The notes: generated by a model not told the origin, from the sequence alone. A DNA stretch of 64,000 nucleotides from Pieris napi (GCF_905475465.1 NC_062259.1:11170501-11234500), one strand, 5' to 3'. Counted from the first letter of the stretch, positions 10,274-23,860 are shown. Numbers and translations are program-made.

Positions 10274-10520
10274 ATATGACGACTCATTGGTCTAGTGCTT
10301 AGTAGCGAATCCATGGGTCCCGGGTTCGATCCCCGGCTGAGACGAACATCGATGTGATGAGCATTTGGTGTAGTGCTTAGGTCTTGGGTGTTTAAATATG
10401 TATTTATGTGTCTATCTATCTATAATATGTATGTATATCCGTATGCCTAGTACCCATAACACAAGCTTCACCAGCTTATCATGGGACTAGGTCAATTGGT
10501 GTGAATTGTCGTAAAAAAAA
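10274..10520 (+). mobile_element. tRNA-derived SINE (family S2)
   Basis: A tRNA-like head with A-box region TGGTCTAGTGCTTAG and B box GGGTTCGATCCCCGGCTGAG is followed by a body containing CATCGATGTGATGAGCATTT, a TATCTATCTAT stretch, and a tail CAATTGGTGTGAATTGTC plus an A run. It differs from family S1 throughout the body. Only one copy was seen here. Confidence 0.8.
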
Positions 10521-11800
10521 ATTACATAGTTATATCTACATAATTATTACAGTTGCACACAAATCGTGCATCGTTTAAATAATTGTATAATATTAGAAAT
10601 TTAACAGTTTTTGCTTGTTGAAGGTCTGCTCTAGCTATTTGCATACACGAATACATTTTTGAGGTCAGACCGACACGCGAATCCACACTTTATTTGGGAA
10701 CAAAATAGGCGAGGCCATTGTACATATCGTGTATTATATAACTATGCATGTATAAGTAATGTATTCAATAGTAAAATGTAATCAATTGCTTATGGATATA
10801 AAATCAAATAAACTTCTATTGGAAAATAAATTCTTGAGTATTTATTTTCTAATGTTATCATTTTATATTTTTACTTTTACTGCTTGTGTGAAGTTGGCGC
10901 TGAAGGATGCTTTCGCTTCCCGGAAAATATGTATCGGTATAAAGGCATACGACACAAAGAGCAAAAGTAGCCCATTTTGATATGATATCTTATGATAATG
11001 AAAATATTTAATTAAAACGAAATGAATTTGGGCTAAAGGGAACGTGATACATTGCGCTAATTATATAATTCTTAATTTTATTAATTATAAAATTTTCACC
11101 ATTGTCAATTTATTTCTGTGTGTTTTAATGAAAAATTTTCTTTATAATAACGGTTGGTTACCACAGTTTCCTGACTATTTTCTCCTTTCGGAAAATCCTT
11201 TACCCATTATCGGAGCACAGTCAGGGATTGTCAGGCTGAAAATGGTAACTTTAACCACTATACTAACACCGCTTTATATCTATAAACTTCCACAGCAGTA
11301 AACGTAGATCATAAACTTTGTATTTTGAGGCATTGTTCATGGCTGGCAGTATTTCGATAGTAAAGTTCGTCGTTCGCGGAAGCTGTCACCTCCAGGCTCT
11401 CTAATTGTGTCAACCAGACGCTTGCCAAGATGTCTAAGCGCCTGCGCAATTTTGCTTTGATACGAAATACCGTGCTAACAAAGGAATTTCACGAAACCTT
11501 ACCCTTATACGGTGTTACTACTATTTTATTTGAAAATTTCATATGTTTTAGTATAACATATTTCGTATTTTTAAGTAGGTAGTTGTTAAATATTTCTAAA
11601 TGAAAAATAATATCTAAATCCTTTTATAATTTTTTTTGATTAGGACGATTTTACTTAAAAGGTTTATAAGAGACCTTAGAGAAGGGCTAATCAGTTTTGC
11701 GAATTGTTAACTTATTTGATGGGTACTTTAAGTTTGAAGAGGTATTAATGTGTAGGGTAGACATGATAATATGTTCAGCAATTGTTTTACTGTTCTGTGA
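10521..11800. other. Non-coding AT-rich stretch
   Basis: Two short plus-strand frames (10759-10980, 11044-11301) have AT-driven composition with no domain. About 11340-11470 is less AT-rich but no coding frame or repeat was recognised. Confidence 0.45.
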
Positions 11801-12096
11801 GCAGAGTTGGTCTAGTGGCTTAAGCGTGCGACTCTCATCCCTGAGGTCGTAGGTTCGATCCCTGGCTCACCAATGGACTTTCTTTCTATGTGCGCATTTA
11901 ACATTCGTTCTAACTGTGAAGGAACACGTCATGGTGAGGAAACCGACATGTCGTAGACCCAAAAAGTCGACGGCGTGTGTCAGGCACAGGAGTATGCACA
12001 AGTATACTTGCCTATTAGATTTTAAAATGATCATGAAACTGATTCAAAAATCTGAGGCCCAGACCTAAAGAGGTTGTAGCGCCACTGATTTTTTAA
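11801..12096 (+). mobile_element. tRNA-derived SINE (family S1), near full length
   Basis: Starts GCAGAGTTGGTCTAGTGGCT (A box), then a B box GGTTCGATCCCTGGCTC, the signature CCCAAAAAGTCGACGGCGTG, and a 3' part CTGAGGCCCAGACCTAAAG...CACTGATTTTTT. The best single reference for the family in this window. Confidence 0.88.
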
Positions 12097-12653
12097 TTGT
12101 TTTACTTATAACTTCTAACAAGGTATAAGATGACCAGATTTGAGTTTGAAACTTTGAGCATATTTTGCTTTTTAAAGTTACCATCCCCGTACTATAGAGC
12201 CCGGAGATCAAACTGGCTTCCACCGACTATCTCATAAATTTTATTTTTATAAACTGTAATGTATTTTAAAGAGGTTATCTATCTAATTTAATGTAAAAGA
12301 ACGAAATTTGGCTCTCAGGATAGTTGGCAAACGAACTATAAGATAAAAGATTTGGTGCATTCGATGCTATGCGGAGGAAAACTTTAATAGATTAACCTAA
12401 ATATAGAAGATTTTTTTATTCTGCTATTAGGCAATTTGAGACTTGGTTTGGAGTATCAAAGCTGTGTGATATCGAATTCAATTGGTAATTTATTATTAAT
12501 TTACTTAATTTTGTTGGTACATAAATAAAACTTAATGAATTTTGTTGTGTAATATCATTTTAGTAATATTACTGGATAAAGTTTATTGACAACCTAGGTT
12601 AACATTCTCTTGTATACATATTACTACAGGTAAGACTTTTTATAGCTAATTAA

Positions 12654-12825
12654 TGTATATGTCACCGTAAAATTGTAAACACCGTTAGAGTGTAGTACAA
12701 TCTACCGAAAAATAATACGTTAAATTGTAAGCAGTAAGCTGAGGTTCACAATCTTTCGACAGTTTATAATCTCGCGAGATAGATTACAATCTAACGCTGT
12801 TTACAATTTTACGTTAACATATACA
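12654..12825. mobile_element. Palindromic MITE, 172 bp
   Basis: Inverted arms of about 50 bp (12654-12703 and 12781-12825) share TGTATATGT, CGTAAAATTGTAAACA and CGTTAGA with few mismatches. A partial repeat of the inner block occurs mid-element. No target duplication could be fixed because the palindrome extends to the flank. Confidence 0.7.
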
Positions 12826-12899
12826 AATGGAGATGGACTTATTTGTCTATCCTGTGGTTTCACAAAGGTTTATATAATATGTTTAAATTTGATATATTG

Positions 12900-13195
12900 A
12901 GCAGTGTTTGCCTAGTGGCAGCGTGCGACTCTCATCCCTGAGGTCGTTGGTTCGATCCCGGCTGTTCACTGTTCTGCTGTACTTTATGTGCACATTTAAC
13001 ATTTGCTCGAACGGTGAAGGAACACATCGTACCGAACCGACATGTCGTAGACCCAAAAAGTTGACGGCGTGTGTCAGGCACAGGAGACTGATCACCTACT
13101 TGCCTATTAGATTGACAAATGATCATGAAACAGATACAGAAGTCTGAGGCCCAGACCTGAAAAGGTTGTAGCGGCACTGATTTATTTTATTTTTT
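12900..13195 (+). mobile_element. tRNA-derived SINE (family S1)
   Basis: Full-length-like copy: A box region, B box GGTTCGATCCCGGCTG, GACCCAAAAAGTTGACGGCG, and the CTGAGGCCCAGACCTGAAA 3' part. It lies about 0.8 kb from another copy in the same orientation. Confidence 0.87.
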
Positions 13196-13317
13196 TGAGA
13201 TATTATTTAAAAGCTAGGTGTAATAATTATAATGTACTTTTATCGTATTAATTAGTTAATATTGGTCTATGTATTAAAACAAATGATTTATTACTTTATT
13301 AGAAAATAGCAAATAGG

Positions 13318-13450
13318 TTAGTCGATATCACAGGAGACCGAAGAGCTGGCAGCTACCTCGGACAAAGAATTAGTCTAGCTGTTCAAAAGGGGAACGCTGC
13401 CAGTATCTTCAGACCTTGCCAAATGTTATGGTATTATATTTTTTAAGGTT
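13318..13450 (+). mobile_element. C-terminal fragment of a non-LTR retrotransposon
   Basis: Plus-strand translation gives D-I-T-G-D-R-R-A-G-S-Y-L-G-Q-R-I-S-L-A-V-Q, then K-G-N-A-A-S-I-F, a carboxyl end often seen on lepidopteran LINE polyproteins. A related fragment (ISLAIQRG...) lies at 59822-59900. The clade cannot be assigned from this piece. Confidence 0.5.
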
Positions 13451-16400
13451 ATTAAGTATTTCTTTTATATTCTGTAATTTGGATTATCTTTATTGTTCTT
13501 TAAGTGATATTTTTTCACCGTATTAGTGTTACACTAAAATGGTGGAAATACTTTTAATAAGCTGTAAAACTCCAAATTTATGCCCAATTTTCTCGACCAC
13601 TAGAACTATTTCATATAGAATTTTTCACGAAAAGTTTGAAATTGAACGTGTTTGTGAAATAAACACAATTAGTGGTTGAAGGTTAGCTGCCGGAGGGTTG
13701 AAATGTGTGCCACGAATACAATTTCCTTTTGATTTTAATTATTCGGAGGCAATCAGCGCGGGGCAGATGTATTACCGATACCAATTTCAACCGTTTAAAC
13801 TCGTAACCTATAAAGGTGAAATGTTTTTTAGTTATAAAGCATGTTTAAGTAAAAACTGCTTATGGTAAATGTGTTAAAATTTATGCGATATCTTAAAATT
13901 TGAGAACATATTTTGTTTTTTTTGTAAAACATGTTAATGAATAAAATAAACAAGATTAAGATTTTTATTTGGAAGGCAGAACTCATTTATCAAATAAGGT
14001 TTAAACACTATTGAATTATGCCCCATAAATTCGGCAAAAGGGTAAGGACTGACAAACATCATACTGTTACCATGTTAGACAAAAACCCTTTTTTATTTAT
14101 ATATTTTGTGAGTATATTCAATGTCTAAAACATTGAATGATTGTCATAGATAGAAAGGCAATAGCAATTCCAAAGTTTTTAATGACAGAGATTCAAAGCG
14201 CTATTGTAAAAGATTGACCTAACAAGAAAATACGATTAGCCTAAAAAAAATATAACAAGAATATTACGAGCAAATTCCATTTCCAATCATTTTCTTATTA
14301 TTCTGATAAAAGCAATATTAACTTATTATAAAAAACTTTCCAATAATGAAAGAAAATACGCCAGAGCTTTATGAGATTTTAATAAAGTTCTTACTTAAAA
14401 CGACCGCACAAAACAAACCATAAAAAAAGTTAGAATATTATTCGAACTGGAAAATACTGAATGAAGTGTGAATTAAATTTTCTCCGATAATTACCCAGCA
14501 TCCAGCATACGAGACGTGAATAATTAAATCTTCTTAATGCACAATTCATTATTTCCCGATCACAGATTTTCCCGTAAGCTAGATTCAGGCAATATTTATA
14601 AAAATACGAGATTTTAATACGTATTTTAAAAATGCTAAGCCTCCGCGATGATTAATGACGTTTCTTAATAGTTTCGTTTAAACGTTTTATTACAAAAATG
14701 GCCGCGCCCCACTTACGTTGCAAGGTAATAGTAAAACATAGTGTTGACTCTAATATTTAAATGTATGTTTCAAGATTTATTAGTCGAACGGTGACCATAG
14801 CTTACTTTGTCATTTGGTTTTTGCCAAGTCATGTTATTTTCTACATTTAGGTTTGTTACCGCGAAGACTTATAAAATTGGCTCCTCATATTCTTCTTCTC
14901 TTTTACCTTTAAGAACGTGGGTTAACCAGACCTGAGTGAACTAGTCAGGAACGTTGAAAAATCGCACCAATGTTTTTTTAAACATGTTCATTATCTGTTT
15001 GATTGTATGTGTTATGTGTGAAGTTAGAATTCAGTATAATGATGTATTTATGTTAGGATAAGTGTACACACTGCCTAGGGGTATAGGTGAAAATTTATTT
15101 TTCCTTTTCAGGCAATAAATTCAGTTTACTTTTTGCTTTACACTCTCTCGAACTTGTAGACTAAACAATTCGTTTCGAAAAACGGTAAAGAACATTAAAC
15201 GTTATTGAGTAAGTATTTGATGAATTTCTAAATTGGATCTCATAGTTTTTTGTAGATAAAAAGGTTTTAGAGTTTTAATTATAAATCAGACACTTGGGTT
15301 CGGACCGTTTGACTGAAAACTAATGACCCTCATGCTTCAAGCCTGCGCTTGTCAAGCACACTCTTCAGGTAATAAATGGATGCATTCCACTTTGCTATTC
15401 GAGAGACATTTTACCTGTGAAATAGTAGAAGCATTTGTAAAATATTCGACGGTGTACACAAAAAAGAAATGAGCGAAGGATAATTTTTGTTTTCTGTGAG
15501 GTTTTTAGGTAGTATTCTTATAGGAGACGGGAAATATTTGTGTCTGTAATGAATAATGATTATGGCCAATATCTTTGTATAATAATAAATAAGGAAACTG
15601 GAGGGGGCAGTAGTATAAAGTATAATTAAATCTTACTTGGAGTCAAAGCATGTAGCTACAAATTTTGAACAATGCCCTTTCTTATATTTCCGTCAGACAG
15701 TTCCAATTCGCAGAGGTTTTTGGTATTTTAAATAATAAAATAACAGTGTAGTATTCTGATAATTTCGACATTTGAGTTTTACACTGCGCTGCGATTGTGA
15801 ACGTTTGTGATGGCCAAACTAATTTAAACTATCTTAATCAGTAACTTTCGGCTCGCAATTCTGGTCAAAATCAGGTAGGAAAATATAAATATTTTGGACA
15901 TTGTTTTCAAACCAAATATGCGTAGATTGATACGTTTATTTGCATTATAGAGATTTAATATTTTTTCTACTGTAAATCTACGCTCTCCATTTATATCAAT
16001 CATTTGTTAGCAACCAAATATTTACTCCCTATAAACTTAATTGACGTCATGAATGGTATCAATAGCTAAATATTACATTTACTTTTAATAGTTATTTTAT
16101 TTTTTCTGTTTGTTTATTTCATAAATACGACCAAGTCAGTGTTAATGAAGCAAAGCAAGATATACATCAACTGTCAGTGATAGCCAGAACACAAGATAGA
16201 TTATGTCATCCATTCGTGCTTTTATTAATAATTACTTTGGAGTCTTGGCAAGGCTTACTTAGTCGGGTACTACTACTAAGCCTAGACATATTCGGTGGTG
16301 GGCTGATCAATTTTAAAAAGCATTGATAATGCTATCTAATACCTAATCCGCATTGTAAAGCAAAAAATACTAGTGAAATCAAAAATTGGAAAGGTTAAAT

Positions 16401-17060
16401 TTCAATGTTTTGTAATATTAATGTTCACCAATACCATGTATTTTAGAAGTAAAAATTTATTAATTATGATTTGGTGAGCTTTCATAAATAAATAAAGCTT
16501 TTAGAATTATCGAGCAAAATAGTAAAATACCAAACAGCTTAAAGTCGAAACTATTACTGAGCAGACGAAATGTTTTAAAAAGACTAAAATTTAATATGAG
16601 GATTGCATTTGTAGCATGTATTGTATTCCATTGCATAGAAATTAAAAATAGCTCGCTGAATTTTCAAAAGCTCTAAATAGTATTCTTTTATTTCACTGAG
16701 GTAAAGAAAGGTTCACTTTTCATTCTACATAAAAATATGTCACAATTAACACGTGTCTTATACGAAGCTTCTTATCTCTATAGCCACAAAGATACCAGAG
16801 ATTATAGAGGACATTAAACATTATTTAATAGCACAAACACGCCTGTGTAATAGCGCACTATATCTACATACGCATATTGATACATGCTTCTCTCCCTGAA
16901 GCACTCTCGTACGTGAGAATATATCCGGGGAAAGCCGATTCCACAATTCCCTCAAGCGTGGAATTGAGTGCCTCGCAAGCAAGCTATCGAAGTATGTATG
17001 ATGTTATTTAATAATTTAAATTTTAATAACTTTTGGTTGTATAAGTTATTATAATTCTAG
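13451..17060. other. Long non-coding AT-rich stretch
   Basis: No gene, no convincing exon and no clear repeat family were found in about 3.6 kb. It is probably intergenic or intronic DNA. Confidence 0.45.
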
Positions 17061-17061
17061 T

Positions 17062-17240
17062 TATATTGGCCTAGTGGCTTCAGCTCAACCGTCCGAGATG
17101 GTAGGTTCGAAGCCTGGCTGTGCACCATTTTATGTAGGTGATGGAAAACATCGTGAGGAAACCGGCACCTCAGACCGAAAAGTCGACGGCGTCGATGGCT
17201 GTTCACTAACTGATTAATGATCCACAGAACAGAGAAAAAT
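17062..17240 (+). mobile_element. Decayed SINE (family S1)
   Basis: Recognisable by GGCCTAGTGGCTTCAG, the degraded B box GGTTCGAAGCC, CATCGTGAGGAAACCGGCAC and AAAAGTCGACGGCGT. It carries internal deletions. Confidence 0.7.
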
Positions 17241-17667
17241 GTATAATTTTTAAATACCGTTTAATAAATATTATTGCTTTATATATGTATGTGTTATATA
17301 AGCCAAACTCGGTCTTATTTAAAAAATATCTTCAATCCCTTTCAAGTATAAAGACTTGAAATGAAACCTTTTCCAGCTTTTCTATCTTTTATATCTTGTT
17401 TATTTAGTAAAGTAGGTTCTTTCAGAACGCCGTAAGGAGATCATATAAACAATTTTCCACGCTAGAAAATTCTATTAATATTAAAGGGATAGAGGCTTTA
17501 ACGGGAAATTCTGAGCGATATTGTAAAGCTCTTAGCGTAAAGCTTAGTTGTTCAGATCAAAGAGCTACACTAATTGTATTCTTTTAATACATTTAGTAAT
17601 TAGCTTAAGGTTTTTGCGGTATGTTGAAAAGATATAACAGTTAAATGATGATAAAAAGCGTTGTTCG

Positions 17668-17790
17668 GGGGTGCAACTTTTAATGCTAAGGTTGGAATCC
17701 CAGCTTTCCCGTACATTGTTCTTACTATGCGCATTTAATACTTGCTGGTATGGTGAAGAATCGCCAAAAATCTGGCTAATGGTATTGCGA
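17668..17790 (+). mobile_element. Strongly decayed SINE (family S1)
   Basis: Weak match: GGAATCCCAGCT in place of the B box, then TATGCGCATTTAATACTTGC and TGGTGAAG. Only the middle of the family is recognisable. Confidence 0.4.
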
Positions 17791-19325
17791 AATTGTATTT
17801 AAAAATAGATGCAGAAATGTTAACTCCCCTATAAGTTAATAATCGTGTAACTAAGCTTATCATATAATATGCAATAGAGAAATTTATTATATAATAGCCT
17901 GTCCTCAAGCGTATTACGGTATTGTTTACTATAATGGCGGTGATCTAAAAATAATTTACATCGCTCTATTAATATTTTCGATAAGTCAGTGATAAAATAT
18001 TTTAGCTTTTAACTTATTTTAATGGAGATTTTGAGAAAGGATTTTTCTTCAGAAAATAATTGGTAAGGTCTAAAATAATATTTAAAATTCGGCCAAAATA
18101 CTATAAATATGGTTACGTAAAATCTATAATAACGGTCCAGTTATGTATATACAATTTGGTTGTATGTATATACAATTTTCTACCACCTACATAGTAATAA
18201 TAAAAATAATTAGAATTAATAAAAAAGAAAATTAAAACAAATTTAAAAAGTTTGTTACCTTTTACGCTAATATCAATATATGTAAAAGAGAAAATATATA
18301 TTTATATAAATCGTCATGTTCCTATTGATTAAGATAGTAAAATGTTTCTGTACAATTGTTTTTAATTATTATTATGTACAGCGTATGTATTATAAATAAA
18401 ACTTCATACAGGCATCATAGTTTTAAAAAAATACCTGTGTGTCACAAGAAACTATGGAAATAAATGTTTTTACATACATAATATTTTTTTAAATTGTAAA
18501 ATAATATTATGCTGAAATAAATAATATTTAATTTTATTTAAATTATGATTGTATTATTCAAATTACAACTTCAAATTTAATAGTTAGGAATATAAAGGTA
18601 GACTAGAAATCCCCAAGTTATGCGTGTTTAAATATTTAATCTAAAAATAGAGGAATAAAAGAATGTACCTTATTTCGTAGATAAAAATGGTAATTATATT
18701 TATTTCTGTGATATTTCAAATTTCCTTAGTACGTATTAAAATGGTGCATGTGTCATTCTTAAAGTGAATTAAATGAACAGTAAAGGTATTATTTCTATTT
18801 AAAATTGAGATCAATGTACTTAAAATTTTAAGAAAGCGTTCGTTGTATTTAAAGTATGTATGTATATGCAACGAAGTGTTAATAAATAAAATAAATAAAA
18901 TAAAGTGTATGCCCAAATCTTTGTCGAATCAATAAATTCAACTACACGTTACACCTACACCAATTCATATACCTTATTTTAAATCACATATCAGAAAAAT
19001 ATAGAAGTATTTTTCATGTAAATAAATTCCAAACATACGTGTTTAAATTTAATGCATTTCGGAAGGCGTAAACTTTGCAAGTTGTAAACTACATATCAAA
19101 GTGCAACTACCAATCATGTTCGAGAGACTCGCGCAACATTGCACTTCCCGCTAAGTTTAACTTTCGCTGGGAAAAGTTTTTAAAACATTAAAAACTAAGG
19201 TAAAAGTAGTATAACACTGTTTAACTATTAAACATATTATGGTCCCAAAGCAACTTTTGGCAACTTTTAAAAGTTTTCGAAAAAAATGAAGTTCTTCAGA
19301 AAGTTGCGTAGTGTTTGAATCTACT
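17791..19325. other. Non-coding, very AT-rich
   Basis: Nothing recognised. The region 18110-18900 is extremely AT-rich with short simple repeats. Confidence 0.45.
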
Positions 19326-19329
19326 ACTA

Positions 19330-19740
19330 AAAAAAATATTTTCGCGCTCAGTACTCACTCGACTGGACTGGCATGTGGCAGCACAGCGATCGCGAACGCT
19401 AAGTAAAGCGCTTCGCTACGCCAGCGTGCGCTCATTTCGCGTATTGTTTAACCATTTACGGCAGCCCGGACACTCTACAGCCGTCGAGGTTCCTCGGCGG
19501 AATGGCACTGGGGTTCGGAATCCGACACTGCTTACAGAATGTTTTCTATCGATCCATGCGTGACCCGAACAGCGCCTGTATCCCCCCAATATCGACCATA
19601 GCGCCACCATACGCCGACGCGTACTCAACTCTATATTACGCTTAAAAAAACCGTCGCATTAAAACTTCACGTGCGCGAAAAAGCATCGCTCATATTTTTC
19701 AGAAAAAAAAAAATTACGCCTCCGACGTGCACTACGAGTA
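19330..19740. promoter_or_regulatory. CpG-rich island, candidate promoter or 5' exon
   Basis: About 400 bp with many CpG dinucleotides (GCGATCGCGAACGC, CTTCGCTACGCC, CATACGCCGACGCG) set in strongly AT-rich DNA. Open frames on both strands (plus 19315-19563, minus 19416-19628) overlap and match no family I know, so I do not call a protein. In insects such islands can mark transcription start regions or non-coding first exons. Function is inferred only from composition. Confidence 0.3.
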
Positions 19741-21475
19741 TTAGACTGATCTGTCATCCAAGCCCGTGTGGACAAAAAAATTCAGTCGTGACGTTATCCA
19801 ATTTAAGCCAAAAATAAGGGATTATCAGTCAAGTTGATCTGACAAAATGTAATCGAGTATTTACATTTATACACAGATATAAAAGCATTCTGTTTAAAAT
19901 TTAATACATAAGAATGAATCACTTAATTACATTTCAATTAATGTTGACACGTATGTTACATGTGCGAGTTGTTCATATTGCTGTTTGTTTATTAAGCTTC
20001 TGCTGTTTGTAAACGGATTCTAGGAAATGCTGCTGTGAGTACAATTTGTTTAAAAAGTACAACATTCCAACTGTGAATGAAATGATTTCTCGGTATTCAA
20101 ACAACTTTAACGGTATTAGAAGACCTTTACAGTGTTGAAAGAACATCTAGTAAATACAGCATTACAAGTAAATTTAAATAATTCAAAGTAAATTGCAAAT
20201 GATAGCAAATAAAATTGAAATATTATTTCAAATACGCTCGCTTTGATGTATAAGAGCGACTATTGCAAATTTAATTTGCATTAAGCGATTCGAAACACTA
20301 CTTCGTAATACTTACGTATGTTCATATTTAAATAAATCTAAAAAAATTGGACGCTCTCTTTTCATTTCTATTGCGGTTTGTTCCTTGATCACTCGAAGAC
20401 GTCTGGAGTGATTTTGTGATTTAAATCCCAATAAATATCCATCTTAAACCATATTTACATCTTGCCACAACCTTATAATGCGATTCTCGAAAAAACGTGG
20501 CAACAAAAGCACTAAAAAGGGATTTGGGCATTTTTATGAATACTTTTTCGTGCTTTTAGAAATTGACTTTAATATTTTTAAGAAGACATGTCAAATAACA
20601 GTGTTTTTCAAAGAACTTAATTAGTTGCTTTGCTTATAAACTTGCAAAGAGGTTTATGAATATCTGTAAGAAGAAAATCACAAACGAATCAGTGGGAGAA
20701 TTATCTTGTCAAAGAGGGACTTAAAATATCCATTCTTAAGTAGCTTTTTCTCATGCAAATATGAAGAGCCGTTGAGTGGTCGTATCTACTTATTAAGGTG
20801 TCTCACGCTTTTGAAAGAGAAATAGGTGTGAGGGCTCTTTCAATGAAGAATGGAGCACTACTTGAAGATGACTTAATTTTGGAGACCTCTGAAGGGTAAA
20901 GTTTTGAAGGGAGTGCTCTATAGAACAATATATTTAGCTCAATATATATTTAAATTAATTAAAAAACAAAACAATAACGCTGCAATAATTTGTCTTGGGC
21001 TCTGATTTCTGTATTAATTATTATACAAGTAGGCGATTCTTACCATTTGATTTCATAGAAAGACAAATGTATAAGTAATAAATTACTTAAATACTAAATA
21101 AATACTAAGATGATACATACGAGGTTTATCGTTACACGGCGAATAAAATCTCATTCAATAAACAAAAGCGAATTAATAAAAATGTATTTTCGAACAACGC
21201 TTTTTTTAAATTGTCGTTTAACTTTGGTAAAAACATTTGATTTTACTCCTGTTATTCACATTTATGTGCGAGCTTTTACACATTTCAATGGAATGGTTAC
21301 GAATATAATAATCGTCGAATTCCTATGATTGCGATAACGTGTTTCTATCCAATCATATTTTGAATACCTTACATAACATTGCCTATTAATCAAAACAATA
21401 AATATGTATATATTATTGTTAAAAATGATTCATTCAAAAGATTATTAAATTACAAATTAATCGGGTGTTATGATG
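19741..21475. other. Non-coding stretch
   Basis: AT-rich with no recognised gene or repeat. A 72-codon plus frame at 21110-21328 has no domain. Confidence 0.45.
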
Positions 21476-21477
21476 TG

Positions 21478-21625
21478 ATTGCTTATGTCATGTGGTTGAT
21501 TTTTGGGTCTGAAACCTGCTGGTTTCATCGCCTTCTTCAACTTAAGAACAAATGTTAATTGCGCGTATAGAAAGCAAAACATGGAAAGTCTTGATTTGAA
21601 TGCCCACTCTGAAGACTACGAGTCA
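21478..21625 (-). mobile_element. Decayed SINE (family S1)
   Basis: Minus orientation: the plus strand reads TTTTTGGGTCTGAAACC, GGTTTCATCGCC and AATGTTAATTGCGC, the complement of the family core. The tRNA-like head is barely recognisable. Confidence 0.5.
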
Positions 21626-22182
21626 CACGCGTATTATCTTGGTCTGGTTATACCACATCACCACTTGATGAAGGCATTTCTAACATGCCTATACTATACT
21701 GTATTTTTCAGAAATGTTATCTTTGATTAGAAGTATCAAGCGGAAAACGAAAGTACATTTCGCCAGCCGCTTGTAGAGGTTCCGAGAGGAAACCAATCAA
21801 GAGTTGTTGCGCATGGCAAGTTCTTTACTGCAATCAAAGGACTGGGTCGAAAAGTAAAATAAGGCACTCAAATGCTCTCTTCAAGTACGTATTGTTTGTT
21901 TGGGTATTCAAAATTTCCTTTGACTGTTTTCTATTAAACCACCGGTTTTCATTCATTATTTGTCCTGCGCAGCTTTTCCAAGCTTCATTCACTTAAAAGT
22001 TATTGAAATTAGCTTGATTAAAAATTCAGGGGGCTTTAAATAACAATAATACTAAATAAATTCAAAGCCCTCGTTAAACGAAAATTAATCAATAAAGCGT
22101 TTTATAAATTTGAGGAATACTTAAATGATCCTAATCCTTGGGATTGATTTGCTCCAGTTCAAACAATTTGTATGACAATACT

Positions 22183-22352
22183 TGGCGATTAAAAAGAGTG
22201 GCAGAAAGTTTCTTACCAGTTCTTCTTAACCGCTTACGCCCTTGACTTGCGAACTGGTAGTAAATGTTTATTTACAATTAATTTAACTTCTTTCTGACAA
22301 CTCATAAGTGTACTTGTTTACCTACAAGAATAAAGATATTTTGAGTTTGAAA
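22183..22352 (+). mobile_element. 3' end of a LINE (same family as 7630-7813)
   Basis: Reads GATTAAAAAGAGTGGCAG, TACGCCCTTGACTTGCGAAC, CATAAGTGTACTTG, then AATAAAGATATTTTGAGTTT. The AATAAA block just before the tail is a likely polyadenylation signal of the source LINE. It is 5'-truncated with no coding part. Confidence 0.65.
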
Positions 22353-23640
22353 TATATCATACAATTGATACTTCTAGGTTCATCTTAGTAATGACGATCT
22401 CATTGTTAATTTTAATTATTCTCTATATAATGATGATAAAATGATTGTGATTATCTAATAAATATACTTTATTTATTGTACTAAGTGAACGGCAACCTTA
22501 AGGCTATTAACAATTTACAATAAAGTTGGGTTCGGTTATGGTACACCATCATAGTTTTAGCGACTTGTCATAAAAATATACTATGAAACAATATGTAACG
22601 CTCCTAACTGTGTTATTGCTATTAATTCATATCTAAGAGTTTTATGCTCATTGCTGATCAAATAAAATCTTTTAAAAGTATAATTATTATAACACTTTTC
22701 TCTCACAACACAAAACAGGAAAAAAGGGCTGCTTTACAAAGACATACCATTTATGCAGACAGACGATATGCATTGGCTAGTATTGACAAAAACTCGTATA
22801 GTGCAGGTTATTAAATAATAAGTGTAGTAACAAAATGAAGAAGGAATTAAAAGCAGTGGGGTGTTTGGAGTCCTTGTCAGAGGAGTGTCAAGGATTCATT
22901 AAATTTTGAATTGTTTCTTAAATGTATATTTACTTTAGGGCGAATTCTGCACGGCTACATGCCGAGCATTCCAGAAGTGAATAGCAGTGACGGTGAAGGA
23001 GGTATTGAATATGTTGAACGGAACCAAAGAATGTGTATCATAAACCAACAGGCACGTTATTTCTGTACTGACTGTTCGTAGGAAGGGGTTATAGGGAAAG
23101 GGAAGAAATATTTTGCAAATAGTGCAACTCTTAATAATAATTTTATAAAATATTTTATTTATTTTAAAAAAGCACACATACAAACACTTACAAAGAACAC
23201 ATGACATACAACACAATACATTCATGTGCATTGATGACAAGTGTGCACAACATTTAAAGGGAAATATTACAATGATAAAAGAGAAAAGAAGTAGGTAAGG
23301 AATACAAATATGTAATTTAAAATCTTAATATATTTCTACCTTGCAATTGGTATTCAGACCGATCGACAGTGGTTGCAGCATCTTACGCATGAAGACGTGG
23401 AGACTGTCATAAAATGGATCTGCTTCGAATGTTCAAAGCGTCGTTTATTGCAGATAGTAATCTGTTTTTATAAGTATTAGTGAAATACGTGATATATATA
23501 TAACTTTATGTATAATCAATTGTAATTATTCGGTACATAGTCTATTTGCTTTTCGTCGCATGTTGACAAATATACTAATAATGTTGACACTATTAACAGT
23601 ACGAGCTTGTTAATTACGAGTATTCCCATGATATTGAGAT
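22353..23640. other. Non-coding; possible old LINE tail
   Basis: At about 22935-23240 the sequence is less AT-rich and the minus strand ends in a run rich in AAATAAAATA, which could be a LINE 3' end, but no coding motif was recognised. Confidence 0.35.
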
Positions 23641-23644
23641 AGCT

Positions 23645-23860
23645 CTATCTATACTAATATTATAAAGAGGAAGGTTTGATTTTTTGTTTGTTTGAAATGA
23701 ATAGGCTCCGAAACTACTGGATCGATTTCAAAAATTCTTTCACCGTTGGTAAGCTACACTATTCCCGAGTGACATACGCTATGTTTAGTTTTCAAAAAAA
23801 TTAGGGATGCTTACTAAAACTTGAATAAACTAATCCAAGGTGTAAAAAAATAAACAAAAA
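23645..23860 (+). repeat. Dispersed insect repeat (CTATACTAATATTATAAAGAGG)
   Basis: Starts with the block CTATACTAATATTATAAAG, then GAATAGGCTCCGAAACTAC and AAATTCTTTCACCGTTGG. Related starts occur near 39515 and a trace near 6800. It is a common unclassified insect repeat, perhaps the 3' end of a larger element. Confidence 0.55.

Noticed and set aside
10274..10345. Possible tRNA gene
   Set aside because: Only the A and B box region resembles a tRNA; it continues into a SINE body and cannot form a full cloverleaf by inspection.
19315..19628. Two overlapping frames in the CpG-rich island read as proteins
   Set aside because: Both strands open because of GC composition; neither matches a known family, so only the island is reported.
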